Source of the DNA: Mycobacterium sp. ITM-2016-00317
GTDB taxonomy: Bacteria; Actinomycetota; Actinomycetes; Mycobacteriales; Mycobacteriaceae
Length of the DNA: 64,000 nt
NCBI RefSeq assembly: GCF_002968295.1
Contig: NZ_CP134399.1
Span: forward strand, 3,286,001-3,350,000
Direction: 5' to 3'
The translations under genes were made by a program, and so were the position numbers. A model generated the notes under the pieces. The model was not told the origin of the DNA and searched no databases. It was given only the letters and a program-made list of their open reading frames with translations. Below, piece by piece: positions 7,191-16,264 of the stretch; position 1 is the first letter of the stretch, and each line of letters begins with the position of its first letter.

Positions 7191-10100
7191 ATGCCCACTT
7201 CAAACAACGACCAGCTCCTTCGCCGCTTCGAGCAGCTGGTCTCCAGCGATGCCCAACTGGTTGCCGCCCAACCGGATCCGGCCGTCACTGACGCCATCAG
7301 CCCACCTGATGCGAGGCTCGTCGACGTCATGCGCACCGTGATGACCGGATACGCCGACCGGCCCGCTCTCGGGCAGCGCGCCGTCGAGTTCGTCACCGAC
7401 GAAACGGGGCGTACCGTCGCCGAACTGCAGCCCCGCTTCGACACGCTCACCTACGGCGAGACCTGGGCGCGGGTCCGGGCGCTGGCGCACGCACTGATCG
7501 ACCATCCCGTCCGTCCCGGGGACCGCGTCGCGACGCTGGGCTTCACCAGCGCCGACTACGCCATCGTCGATATGGCCGTGTCCCTGACCGGAGCCGTCGC
7601 AGTGCCGCTGCAGACCAGCGCCGCACTGACGCAGCTACAGCCGATCGTGGTCGAGTCCGCACCGACGGTGATCCTGTCCAGCGTCGGTGACCTCGCCGAC
7701 GCCGTGGAACTCGCACTCACAGCCCATGCCCCGGAGCGGGTGATCGTGTTCGACTATCACCCGCAGCTCGACGAACACCGCGACGCCTTCGACGCCGCCG
7801 CCACCCGCCTGCACAACATTCCGCTGGAATCCCTTGACGACGTCATCGCCCGTGGCGCAGACCATCTCGACGAGTTGGAACCCGCCGGCGGTGCCTCTGA
7901 CGACCTGCGTCTGCTCGTCTACACCTCGGGGAGCACCGGCGCCCCGAAAGGGGCCATGTACACCGACCGGCTGATGGCCAACTGCTGGCGCGGCTGGTTC
8001 TCCCCCGAGCGCGACGTCGACAACAGGTTCCCGGCGATCACTTTGGACTTCATGCCGCTGAGCCACGTGATGGGCCGCGTCGTCCTCTACGGCACCCTGG
8101 CTGCCGGCGGCACCGCCTACTTCACCGCGCGCAGCGACCTGTCGACACTGCTCGACGACCTCGCCTTGGTGCGACCGACCCGACTGGATTTCGTACCCCG
8201 CATCTGGGAGATGCTGTTCCAAGAGGTGCAGAACAGCGGCGGACAGAGAAAGGACCTCCTCGGCGGACGACAACTGTTCGCGATGACCGGGTCGGCGCCG
8301 ATTTCCCCGGAACTGCGGCAGTGGGCCGAGGACTACACCGGCATACACATCATCGACGGCTACGGCTCCACCGAGGCGGGCATCGCCCTGGTCGACGGCG
8401 AGATCCAGCGCCCGACGGTGCTCGACTACAAACTGGTCGACGTGCCGGACCTGGGCTACTTGAGCACCGACCGGCCGTATCCGCGCGGCGAATTGTTCCT
8501 CAAGACAACGAATCTCATTCCGGGTTACTACGAGCGACCCGACGTGACCGCCGAACTGTTCGACGCCGACGGCTGGTATCACACCGGCGACGTGATGGCC
8601 GAGGTCGGACCGGATCGGCTCGAGTACGTCGACCGCCGCAACAACGTGCTCAAGCTGGCGCAGGGCGAGTTCGTCACGGTGTCCAAGTTGGAGGCCACCT
8701 ACGGTGGCCACCCCTCGATCCGGCAGATCTTCGTCTACGGCAACAGCGCCCGCTCCTACGTGCTGGCCGTCACCGTTCCCACCGACGACGTGCTGGCCGG
8801 CGTCGGCGGCGACGTCACCGCGGTCAAACCGGTTCTCGCCGAGGCCCTGCAGGCCGTCGCGCGTGACGCCGGCCTGCAGTCGTTCGAGATCCCGCGCGAC
8901 TTCCTCGTCGAGACCCAGCCCTTCACCCTGGAGAACGGTCTGCTCACCGGCATCCGCAAACTCGCCCGCCCGCAACTCAAACAACGCTACGGGCCCGAGC
9001 TCGAACAGCTCTACACCGACCTCGCCGAGGACCGGGCCGACGTGCTGCGCGAGCTGCGGCGCACCGGCGCGGACGGCCCCGCGCTGCAGATCGTCACCCG
9101 CGCCGCCGAGGCGCTGCTGGGCACCACCGGCGCGGCCCCGGACACCGCTTTCACCGACCTCGGTGGAGATTCGTTGTCGGCGTTGACCTTCGGTAACCTG
9201 CTGAACGAGATCTTCGACGTCGACGTGCCGGTCGGGGTGATCGTGAGCCCGGCCAGTGACCTCGCCGCCATCGCCGCCCACATCGAGGCGCAGCGCGCAG
9301 GCGGCGCCAAACGGCCCAGCTACGATGCCGTCCACGGCTCCGACGCCACCGAGGTCCACGCGAAAGACCTGACACTGGACAGGTTCCTCGACGAGGCCAC
9401 GTTGGCGCACGCCCCCGAAATGCCTGGCCCCAGCGGCGAGGTCCGCACTGTGCTGCTGACCGGTGCCACCGGATTCCTCGGCCGCTACCTCGCCCTGCAG
9501 TGGCTGGAGCGGATGAACCTCGTCGGCGGCACGGTGATCGCGCTGGTCCGCGCCAAGGACGACGACGCCGCGCGGGCCCGCCTGGACGCCACATTCGACA
9601 GCGGTGACCCGAAACTGCTCGCCCACTACCGCGCCCTCGCGGCTGAACACCTCGTCGTGCTGGCCGGCGACAAGGGCGAGGCCGACCTCGGCCTGACCCG
9701 CGCGACCTGGCAGCGACTTGCCGACACCGTCGACCTGATCGTGGATCCCGCAGCGCTGGTCAACCACGTGCTGCCGTACCGGCAGCTGTTCGGGCCCAAT
9801 GTCGTCGGCACCGCCGAGCTCATCAGAATCGCCCTGACCACCCGGATCAAGCCGTTCGTCTACGTCTCGACGATCGGCGTGGGCGACGGTATCTCGCCTG
9901 GCCGCTTCGTCGAGGACGCAGACATCCGGCAGATCAGCGCCACCCGCACGATCGGCGACAACTACGCCAACGGCTACGGCAACAGCAAGTGGGCCGGTGA
10001 AGTCTTACTGCGGGAAGCCCACGACCTGGCCGGTCTGCCGGTGTCGGTGTTCCGCTGCGACATGATCATGGCCGACACCACCTACGCCGGGCAGCTCAAC

Positions 10101-10643
10101 GTCCCCGACATGTTCACCCGCCTGATGCTGAGCCTGGCCGTGACCGGCATCGCCCCCAATTCGTTCTACGAGCTCGACGAGGGCGGCAGTCGCCGGCGTG
10201 CCCACTTCGACGGTCTGCCAGTGGAATTCATCGCCGACGCCATCTCCACCATCGGCGCGCAGGTGGTTGAGGGTTTCGAGACCTACCACGTCATGAACCC
10301 GCACGACGACGCCATCAGCCTGGACACGTTCGTCGACTGGCTCATCGAGGCCGGCTATCCGATCATCCGCGTCCCCGGATACGCGGCCTGGCTGGACCGG
10401 TTCGACACCGCGCTGCGGGCGCTGCCGGAGAAGCAACGCCAGGCCTCGCTGTTGCCGCTGATCCACAACTATCAGCACCCCGAACACCCGATCAACGGCT
10501 CAATGGCACCGGCGGATCGCTTCCGCGCCGCGGTGCTGGAGGCGAAGATCGGACCGGACAAGGACATCCCTCACCTATCGGCGCCGGTGATCGTCAAATA
10601 CCTCACCGACCTGGAGTTGCTCGGGCTGATCTCGTTCCCCTGA
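7191..10643 (+). CDS. car: Carboxylic acid reductase (ATP/NADPH-dependent, FadD9-type)
   Basis: This 1,150-residue three-domain enzyme reduces carboxylic acids to aldehydes. The N-terminal adenylation domain (about 1-640) shows the phosphate loop Y-T-S-G-S-T-G-A-P-K-G near 243, G-Y-G-S-T-E-A-G and Y-H-T-G-D. The carrier domain has D-L-G-G-D-S-L with S661 as phosphopantetheine site. The reductase domain starts with G-A-T-G-F-L-G-R near 758, has the SDR-type pair in Y-G-N-S-K, and ends normally. The length matches mycobacterial CARs (about 1,170). It must be activated by a phosphopantetheinyl transferase, which is not encoded in the window. ATG 7191 follows GGGGAG. The Ddn-like gene follows after 18 nt. 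The physiological substrate (fatty or aromatic acid) cannot be read from the sequence. Confidence 0.96.
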   Translation: MPTSNNDQLLRRFEQLVSSDAQLVAAQPDPAVTDAISPPDARLVDVMRTVMTGYADRPALGQRAVEFVTDETGRTVAELQPRFDTLTYGETWARVRALAHALIDHPVRPGDRVATLGFTSADYAIVDMAVSLTGAVAVPLQTSAALTQLQPIVVESAPTVILSSVGDLADAVELALTAHAPERVIVFDYHPQLDEHRDAFDAAATRLHNIPLESLDDVIARGADHLDELEPAGGASDDLRLLVYTSGSTGAPKGAMYTDRLMANCWRGWFSPERDVDNRFPAITLDFMPLSHVMGRVVLYGTLAAGGTAYFTARSDLSTLLDDLALVRPTRLDFVPRIWEMLFQEVQNSGGQRKDLLGGRQLFAMTGSAPISPELRQWAEDYTGIHIIDGYGSTEAGIALVDGEIQRPTVLDYKLVDVPDLGYLSTDRPYPRGELFLKTTNLIPGYYERPDVTAELFDADGWYHTGDVMAEVGPDRLEYVDRRNNVLKLAQGEFVTVSKLEATYGGHPSIRQIFVYGNSARSYVLAVTVPTDDVLAGVGGDVTAVKPVLAEALQAVARDAGLQSFEIPRDFLVETQPFTLENGLLTGIRKLARPQLKQRYGPELEQLYTDLAEDRADVLRELRRTGADGPALQIVTRAAEALLGTTGAAPDTAFTDLGGDSLSALTFGNLLNEIFDVDVPVGVIVSPASDLAAIAAHIEAQRAGGAKRPSYDAVHGSDATEVHAKDLTLDRFLDEATLAHAPEMPGPSGEVRTVLLTGATGFLGRYLALQWLERMNLVGGTVIALVRAKDDDAARARLDATFDSGDPKLLAHYRALAAEHLVVLAGDKGEADLGLTRATWQRLADTVDLIVDPAALVNHVLPYRQLFGPNVVGTAELIRIALTTRIKPFVYVSTIGVGDGISPGRFVEDADIRQISATRTIGDNYANGYGNSKWAGEVLLREAHDLAGLPVSVFRCDMIMADTTYAGQLNVPDMFTRLMLSLAVTGIAPNSFYELDEGGSRRRAHFDGLPVEFIADAISTIGAQVVEGFETYHVMNPHDDAISLDTFVDWLIEAGYPIIRVPGYAAWLDRFDTALRALPEKQRQASLLPLIHNYQHPEHPINGSMAPADRFRAAVLEAKIGPDKDIPHLSAPVIVKYLTDLELLGLISFP

Positions 10644-10661
10644 CGGGCCGAGCGTCCTACC

Positions 10662-11144
10662 GTGAACCCCATGCCGGAAACCATCGAGGTCGCCCACCCA
10701 CCAGAAGTGCTGCTCAACGTCGTCAACCCCACGCTGCGGTTCGCGCTGCGCACACCGCTGGGTGGTGTGCTGAAACAGTTCATGATCGTCAGCTTCACCG
10801 GCCGCAAAACCGGCCGCCGTTTCGCCGTGCCCGTCAGCGCCCACCACCTCGACGGTGACCTCTACGTCATCCTCGAGGCGGGCTGGAAGCACAACTTCCG
10901 CGACGGCGCCCCCGCCGAGGTCACCCACAACGGCAAGACGACACGGATGCACGGTCAGCTCATCACCGACCCCGCGACCGTCGCCGACATCGTGCACCGC
11001 GTCGCGGCGTCCTGCGGCGTCAAGAAGGCCCAACAGAGCATGGGCCTGAAGTTCAGCGGCGACACCGTCCCGTCGAGAGAGGAGTTCCAGTCGGCAGCAA
11101 CGCGTCTCGGTATCGCCGCCATCCGGCTCACCCCGGCGACGTGA
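10662..11144 (+). CDS. Ddn-like deazaflavin (F420)-dependent nitroreductase-family protein
   Basis: This 160-residue split beta-barrel protein resembles the mycobacterial Ddn/DUF385 family. Landmarks are F-T-G-R-K-T-G-R-R-F-A-V-P-V (about 46-59), L-E-A-G-W-K-H-N-F-R-D-G near 70-80, and a buried G-K-T-T-R. Family members bind coenzyme F420 or flavin and reduce quinones, enones or nitro compounds. It begins at GTG 10662, 18 nt after the reductase gene on the same strand, so the two are probably co-transcribed. A reductive role next to aldehyde production is inferred. ATG at codon 4 is an alternative start. Confidence 0.75.
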   Translation: MNPMPETIEVAHPPEVLLNVVNPTLRFALRTPLGGVLKQFMIVSFTGRKTGRRFAVPVSAHHLDGDLYVILEAGWKHNFRDGAPAEVTHNGKTTRMHGQLITDPATVADIVHRVAASCGVKKAQQSMGLKFSGDTVPSREEFQSAATRLGIAAIRLTPAT

Positions 11145-11338
11145 CCGCGAGTTTTCGACCGAACTGTTCTGTAGTCTTGTTTCGGCGGCAGTCGATACGG
11201 ATGGGTCGACCTCTGCGAGAGCCAATTCCGTGAAGTTCCTTGCGTCGACTCGCATGCTGCAGATCGACAGGAACAGTCAAACCAGTTCGGAGGATTCTGC
11301 GAAATGACCAGAACAACAGAGCATCTTAGAGTCAACTG

Positions 11339-12280
11339 ATGAGCGGTTACGCTCCGGTGCAGAACATCGTGCTGGGTGACGTCGAGGTGATCCGTGCCAT
11401 CGAATGGCATGAGCCGTTTTTGGCGACGACTGAGTTTCTTCCAGAAGTCGCCACCGAGGTGTGGACGCGCAACGCGAAATGGCTGAATCCGGACCATTGG
11501 CAGCCCGAAGATGACCGGATGGTCATCGCGCTCCAATCGTGGGTACTGCGAAGCGGCGGTCGGACCATCCTGGTCGACACCGGAGCGGGTAGTCGGCGCG
11601 AGCGACCGGGAATGGCGCCCTGGTTTCACCAGCGGGAGAGCGATCTACTAGCGGTACTGGCTGAAGCCGGAGTCCAACCGCGAGACATCGACGTTGTTGT
11701 CAACACCCATATGCACGTTGATCACGTAGGCGGGAACACCGTCGATGCAGGCGGTCACTGGGTGCCCGCGTTCCCCAATGCCCAGTATCTGATTTCCGCC
11801 GCCGACGACGCTCACTACGGTCCGAACAATGTGAGCGGAGAGGGGTTGGGAGAGGTCGATCGCCTGGTGTACGAGGACAGTGTCGCGCCAATCCACGAGG
11901 CGGGACAGGCCGTGCTGTGGGAAGGGCTGTACACCATCGACGAACACCTCACCTTGGAATCGGCGCCTGGCCATACTCCGGGTGCATCGATTCTCAGGCT
12001 TGCGTCTGGGGGTGATCGCGCTGTCTTCGCCGGAGATGTGGTGCACAGCCCGGTGCAGATTCTCGACCCTTGTTGCAGCAGCGCGTACTGCTATGCGCCG
12101 CAACAAGCGGAAGCCAGTCGCCGCCGCATACTGGAGCGGGCGGCCGATGAACGTGAGCTGCTCATCCCCGGGCACTTCGGTGGTGCGGGCGCACTGGAAG
12201 TTCGGCGAAGCAATGGCGGATTCGCCCTCGGCCAGTGGGCTACCTTCAGTCCGGGCTCGGGGAAGAGCGGAACCGACTGA
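11339..12280 (+). CDS. Metallo-beta-lactamase-fold hydrolase (lactonase-like)
   Basis: The 313-residue protein has the zinc motif T-H-M-H-V-D-H-V-G-G-N (about 121-131), then G-H-T-P-G-A-S and F-A-G-D-V-V-H-S, which place the third histidine and bridging aspartate of the MBL fold. Overall form is closest to N-acyl-homoserine-lactonase-like and cyclase-like MBL hydrolases that open lactones or thioesters. A short basic C-terminus follows. Upstream ribosome site is weak. It lies on the same strand as the MHS transporter 890 nt downstream, separated by a decayed gene. A link to the nearby diiron oxygenase operon is possible but unproven. Confidence 0.82.
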   Translation: MSGYAPVQNIVLGDVEVIRAIEWHEPFLATTEFLPEVATEVWTRNAKWLNPDHWQPEDDRMVIALQSWVLRSGGRTILVDTGAGSRRERPGMAPWFHQRESDLLAVLAEAGVQPRDIDVVVNTHMHVDHVGGNTVDAGGHWVPAFPNAQYLISAADDAHYGPNNVSGEGLGEVDRLVYEDSVAPIHEAGQAVLWEGLYTIDEHLTLESAPGHTPGASILRLASGGDRAVFAGDVVHSPVQILDPCCSSAYCYAPQQAEASRRRILERAADERELLIPGHFGGAGALEVRRSNGGFALGQWATFSPGSGKSGTD

Positions 12281-12317
12281 ACGGCTATTCCGCTAACGCC
12301 CGATGCCCCACCGCTTG

Positions 12318-12682
12318 TCAGGCACCCAGCGCTGCAATCACCGTCCAGCGGGTCTCGGCGATCACCGCGATGGGACTGGGAGTTGGTGGGCTGATGGATC
12401 CATCCGCCAAACAGGGCGCGGATCCGCTCAGCGAGGCTGCGGCGGACGCTGTGATCCCGTTCGGCAAACACGTGCGTGAGGGGGTTGCCGGCCGCAGTCG
12501 CCACCGCCCAGAGCTGCAGTACGGCCCGTGCTCCAGGGCCTCGGTCGACGAGGTCGTGAAGATACTTCCCGCACACTGTGCCGCCGCAAGGCCATCTGCT
12601 GCGCAGTGAACTTCAGGGTGACGGTGGCCTCCCCCCATGGCGCAGGCTTCGAAACTGTCGACGACAGCGTGTGCTGTTCCAC
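12318..12682 (-). pseudogene. Decayed regulator remnant (TetR C-terminal-like)
   Basis: No single frame reads as a clean gene, but pieces in three minus-strand frames resemble consecutive parts of a TetR ligand domain. One frame gives T-L-K-F-T-A-Q-Q-M-A, the next gives Y-L-H-D-L-V-D-R-G-P-G-A-R-A-V-L-Q-L-W and H-V-F-A-E-R-D near 12430-12570, and the last gives E-T-R-W-T-V-I-A-A-L-G-A before a stop at 12318. This needs at least two frameshifts, and no DNA-binding domain is recognisable upstream. I take it as a remnant. An unrelated 196-residue open frame at 12318-12908 cannot be fully excluded. Confidence 0.35.
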
Positions 12683-13011
12683 GGTCCGACTCCGCGTGGC
12701 ATGTCGGGTACTTCGTCCCGTTCCCCTGGGTGAGCATCTGCATGCGCGCTGCCATTTCGGCCCTCAGCTCTGATCCCATTGCAACACAGGGGAATAGAGC
12801 CAACAGAGATCCAAGCTGAGCAGGAAGGCCAACCTGGCCGCGGGTGAGCAGGCTGAGCGAGTTCGTCGCGACGCCCAATGCGACCTCACCTTCTGCGATT
12901 CGGAGCATGAATCACGTGGCTGTGCGGAACAGCGGGTTGAATTGCCCGCGTCGGACTCAGCGCGCAGCCGCAATGAGCTGTTAACAACCTCGACCAAGAT
13001 CGGTAATGTTC

Positions 13012-13030
13012 ATCGAACTACACTTTCGAT
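13012..13030. promoter_or_regulatory. Inverted repeat upstream of the MHS transporter
   Basis: ATCGA (13012-13016), nine spacer bases and TCGAT (13026-13030) form a dyad about 140 nt before the transporter start. The ATCGA half-site matches that of the stronger dyad in front of the diiron operon (16985-17003), so the GntR regulator between them could bind both. The remaining gap, about 12910-13169, shows no gene. Confidence 0.3.
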
Positions 13031-13169
13031 AAGAATTTGAAACCGCCAATTATGCAATGTGTAGGCGCGCGAAGGGGAATGTGACTTTCCGCCACTACCG
13101 CGGTATCGGCGTGCCGTTCACTCTTGTCCGAACACCCAGCTCCAGCGCAAAGGGACAGAAAGGCTTCAG

Positions 13170-14468
13170 ATGCTCACGGCTGCCAAAAAGGCCACGCTCG
13201 GAAGTTTTGTCGGCACGACAATCGAATGGTATGACTTCTTCATCTACGGCACGGCCAGCGCACTGGTCTTCCGTCATGTCTTCTTTCCCTCCCACGACCC
13301 TCTGATCGGCACCCTGCTCTCTTTTGCGACATTCGGCGTGGCGTTCGGCGCCCGGCCTCTCGGAGGGTTGATCTTCGGTCACTTCGGAGACCGTGTCGGC
13401 CGACGACCGATGCTCGTCGTGACACTGATCTCGATGGGTGTGACGACCGGTGCCATCGGTCTTCTGCCCAGTTACGACGCGATCGGCATTGCAGCGCCGT
13501 TGCTGCTCGTCGCACTCCGAGTGCTGCAAGGACTTTCGGTCGGTGGCGAATACGGCGGGGCTGTGCTGATGTCGGTCGAGCATGCACCGCCGGGTAGTCG
13601 TGGGTTGTACGGCAGTTGGGTCCAAGCAGGATCGCCGGCGGGTCAGATTCTCGCCAACGGTGTCTTCCTGATCACCACAGCAGTGATGTCGCAGGAGCAG
13701 CTTCTCTCGTGGGGTTGGCGCATCCCGTTCCTGGCGAGTTTTGTGCTCGTCGCGGTCGGTCTCATCATTCGACTGGCCGTGGAGGAGAGCCCAGAATTCA
13801 AACGGGTCGATCAGCGAAATGAAAAAGAGGCGAGCCCGCTCGTCACTATTCTGCGGCAGTACCGGAAGCAGGTGGTACTCATGGCGGGCGCGTACCTTGT
13901 CACCGGCATCGTCATTTATGGGGCCGCTGTCTATAGTCTCAGCTACGGAACAACCAATCTGGAGTTCAGTTACAGCCAGATGTTGTTGATGGTTCTGCTG
14001 TGCCAGGTGCTCACGTTCATCCTCATTCCGATTTTTGCTCGTACGGCAGACCGCGTGGGTATCAAGAAAGTGTTCATGATCGGGAACGTCGGTATGGGGC
14101 TGATGGGCGTTCCCTGGGTCCTTCTATTGGACACCGGAAATTTTGCATTAGCGGTATTCGGCTACTTTCTGATCTTTATCCCCTATGCAGCGACCTACGG
14201 GACGATGGCCGCCTTTTTCGCCAGCGTCTACGACGCTCGGGTCGGCTATTCCGGAGTTTCGATGGGCTATCAGCTCGGCTCCATCTTCGGTAGCGGTCTC
14301 ACGCCACTGGTGGCGGCCGCACTCATCGCCTCGACCGGGACGGTGGTGGCCTTCGGCGTCTACATCTCGGTCGCTGCCGTGGTCTCAATCGTAGCGACGA
14401 TCGGGCTCAACGCCTTCGAGGACAAGGTCGAGTCGCCGGCCCCATCTGTCAACAAGATTGCGGTATGA
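13170..14468 (+). CDS. MFS transporter, metabolite:H+ symporter (MHS) family
   Basis: This 432-residue protein has about 12 hydrophobic helices. The MHS signatures are F-V-G-T-T-I-E-W-Y-D-F-F-I-Y-G near the N-terminus, G-A-R-P-L-G-G-L-I-F-G-H-F-G-D-R-V-G-R-R (loop 2-3) and L-Q-G-L-S-V-G-G-E-Y-G-G. Relatives carry shikimate, alpha-ketoglutarate, proline/betaine or citrate with protons across the inner membrane. It converges on the GntR gene with a 35-nt gap, and an AAAGG ribosome site precedes ATG 13170. The context suggests it imports the substrate of the adjacent diiron/reductase pair. The substrate itself cannot be told. Confidence 0.9.
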   Translation: MLTAAKKATLGSFVGTTIEWYDFFIYGTASALVFRHVFFPSHDPLIGTLLSFATFGVAFGARPLGGLIFGHFGDRVGRRPMLVVTLISMGVTTGAIGLLPSYDAIGIAAPLLLVALRVLQGLSVGGEYGGAVLMSVEHAPPGSRGLYGSWVQAGSPAGQILANGVFLITTAVMSQEQLLSWGWRIPFLASFVLVAVGLIIRLAVEESPEFKRVDQRNEKEASPLVTILRQYRKQVVLMAGAYLVTGIVIYGAAVYSLSYGTTNLEFSYSQMLLMVLLCQVLTFILIPIFARTADRVGIKKVFMIGNVGMGLMGVPWVLLLDTGNFALAVFGYFLIFIPYAATYGTMAAFFASVYDARVGYSGVSMGYQLGSIFGSGLTPLVAAALIASTGTVVAFGVYISVAAVVSIVATIGLNAFEDKVESPAPSVNKIAV

Positions 14469-14503
14469 GTCTGGTGGACAAGACTATTCACAAACCCGTG
14501 AAG

Positions 14504-15205
14504 CTAACCGCTGTTCCCCGGCGAAGCCGATCCCCGAGGGGGATCTTCAGGGAGCTCCGCATAATCCCATTGATGCTGCCGGGCGAGATCACAGGCGACG
14601 TCGACGGCTCCGTTGAGCAGTGAGTCCAGCAGAACGCGATGATCGTCAGCAATCGTGACCAGCGCGGGGGCGGACGCCAACATCGTCACCGAGGTCCATG
14701 CCTCGATCTGGAGGTTCTCCCAGGAGCGTTTGATGAGGCCGTTGCCGGCCGCCTCGATGATGTGCCGGTGGAACGCCACGGTCTCCGACCCGACAGCCTC
14801 GACATCGTTTTGCTCGGCCGCACCGTACATTCTCGCGACGTCCTGTTGTAGTTGCTCGACAGGCACCCTGCCGGCCAGCAACACCAGACGGGTGGCTGTC
14901 TCCTCCAGCGCGGCACGGAGGACGTAGCTTTCACGCACGGTCTCTCGGATGAAGGACCGGACGAAGGTGCCGCGCCGTGGCCTTATCTCGACGAGACCGA
15001 ACGCTTCCAGGTCGCGCAGCGCCTCCCGGACCGGAGCCTGACTGGTGCCGAACTGCGCCGCGACCTTGGTCTCTACCAGGCGCTCGCCTGGACCCAACTC
15101 CCCCGACACGATCTCGTGCACAAGCGTGTCTCTGATCTGGTGGCTGAGCGTTTGACGCAGGCTCGGCGGGGGGTGCGCGGGCATGTTCTGAAGATACGGA
15201 CTCAT
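14504..15205 (-). CDS. GntR-family regulator, FadR/FCD subfamily
   Basis: The 233-residue protein has a GntR winged helix at about 15-85: L-V-H-E-I-V-S-G-E-L-G-P-G-E-R-L-V-E-T-K then S-Q-A-P-V-R-E-A-L-R-D-L. An all-helical FCD ligand domain follows, with the metal-binding pattern F-H-R-H-I-I and a later D-D-H-R-V-L-L-D. FCD regulators respond to carboxylic acids and usually repress nearby catabolic genes. It is the third gene of the minus-strand operon (diiron protein, reductase, GntR; 36 nt after the reductase stop), so its own level would be feedback-controlled. The ATCGAT dyad at 16985-17003 is its most likely operator. Confidence 0.9.
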   Translation of the reverse strand: MSPYLQNMPAHPPPSLRQTLSHQIRDTLVHEIVSGELGPGERLVETKVAAQFGTSQAPVREALRDLEAFGLVEIRPRRGTFVRSFIRETVRESYVLRAALEETATRLVLLAGRVPVEQLQQDVARMYGAAEQNDVEAVGSETVAFHRHIIEAAGNGLIKRSWENLQIEAWTSVTMLASAPALVTIADDHRVLLDSLLNGAVDVACDLARQHQWDYAELPEDPPRGSASPGNSG

Positions 15206-15241
15206 CGTCGCCTTCTGGACGACTGGCCTGGTTTGTGACGT

Positions 15242-16264
15242 TCAGAGGTCGACGACGAGGACAGCGGACCTCGATCGGGAGACGCAGGGCAGGATGATCT
15301 CGCGCGATTCTCGCTCTGAATCGCTGAGTACGTCATCGTGGTGTTCCGGGATGCCGCCGAGGACCCGCACTTCGCAGGTGCCGCAGATTCCGGCCCGGCA
15401 AGAGTTGTCGATCTCGATGCCGGCGTCTTCGAGTACTTCCAGAAGTGTTCTGTCGGCCTGGACGCGCAAGGTCGTGCCTGTCCCGGCCAATTGCACCTCG
15501 AATTGGCCGTCAGGACCGAGCGCCGGAAGTTCTCTGGGTGTGAAGCGCTCCAGATGCAGTGCACCGGTCGGCCAACTGGCACATCGGAGTTCCACGGCGT
15601 CGATGAGCGAACCCGGACCGCAGCAGTAGACCGCCGTTTGCGGTTCAGGGCTCCCGAGGAAGCGGTCGAGGTCGAGAAGCCCGTGCTCGTCATGGGGCAG
15701 CACATACAAGTCGCCACCAGGTACCGTGCTCAATTCCTCCACGAAGGCCATCGAGCCGCGTGTTCGTCCTCCGTACAGAAGCGTCCACGGCTTCCCGCAT
15801 CTGGCGACTTCGTGGACCATCGGCAGAATGGGCGTGATACCGATGCCCCCGGCTACGAAGAGGTAGCGGTCGGCGTCCACCAGTGCGAAGTTGTTCCGCG
15901 GCCATGATGCGGACACGACGCGGCCTGGCCGGAAGCTGTCGTGTATCAGCTCGGAGCCGCCGCGGCTGTCATCCTCCCGCAGAACCGCTATACGCCAGCG
16001 CTGGGCGTCGGCCGGTGTGCCGCACAGTGAGTAATGACGGACCAGCTTGTCGGCTAGCTCGATTTCGATGTGCGCGCCGGGTGTCCACACAGGTAGTGGT
16101 GCGTCGTCTTCTGAGCATAGTTCCATGCTCACGACACCTTCGGCTTCCTGCTGAATTGCAGAAACCTTCAGCCGTGCAGGCAATGTCGTTGCGCTGTTCA
16201 AACAGAACTCCAGGGCGTTGGGTGGGGCACGGAACATGCAGGACCGGGGACGCCCGGGAGTCAC
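15242..16264 (-). CDS. Oxygenase reductase: FMN/NAD(P)H domain plus C-terminal [2Fe-2S] (phthalate dioxygenase reductase type)
   Basis: Across 340 residues the order is flavin-binding beta barrel (R76-H-Y-S-L), NAD(P)-binding domain (G-G-I-G-I-T-P-I at 139-146, then Y-C-C-G-P-G), and a plant-type [2Fe-2S] ferredoxin with cysteines C289, C294, C297 and C327. This is the VanB/phthalate dioxygenase reductase layout, which passes electrons from NAD(P)H to an oxygenase. GTG 16264 overlaps the stop of the upstream diiron gene (GTGA), so the two are translationally coupled. ATG at codon 10 is an alternative start. The obvious electron acceptor is the diiron protein just upstream. No Rieske oxygenase is present. 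Confidence 0.9.
   Translation of the reverse strand: MTPGRPRSCMFRAPPNALEFCLNSATTLPARLKVSAIQQEAEGVVSMELCSEDDAPLPVWTPGAHIEIELADKLVRHYSLCGTPADAQRWRIAVLREDDSRGGSELIHDSFRPGRVVSASWPRNNFALVDADRYLFVAGGIGITPILPMVHEVARCGKPWTLLYGGRTRGSMAFVEELSTVPGGDLYVLPHDEHGLLDLDRFLGSPEPQTAVYCCGPGSLIDAVELRCASWPTGALHLERFTPRELPALGPDGQFEVQLAGTGTTLRVQADRTLLEVLEDAGIEIDNSCRAGICGTCEVRVLGGIPEHHDDVLSDSERESREIILPCVSRSRSAVLVVDL

Noticed and set aside
7635..9767. A 710-codon frame opposite the carboxylic acid reductase
   Set aside because: The composition follows from the third-position GC bias of the real gene, and no family motif is present.
12318..12908. A 196-residue intact gene on the minus strand
   Set aside because: Its single frame lacks any recognisable fold, whereas neighbouring frames give TetR-like pieces, so a remnant is the better reading, with low confidence.
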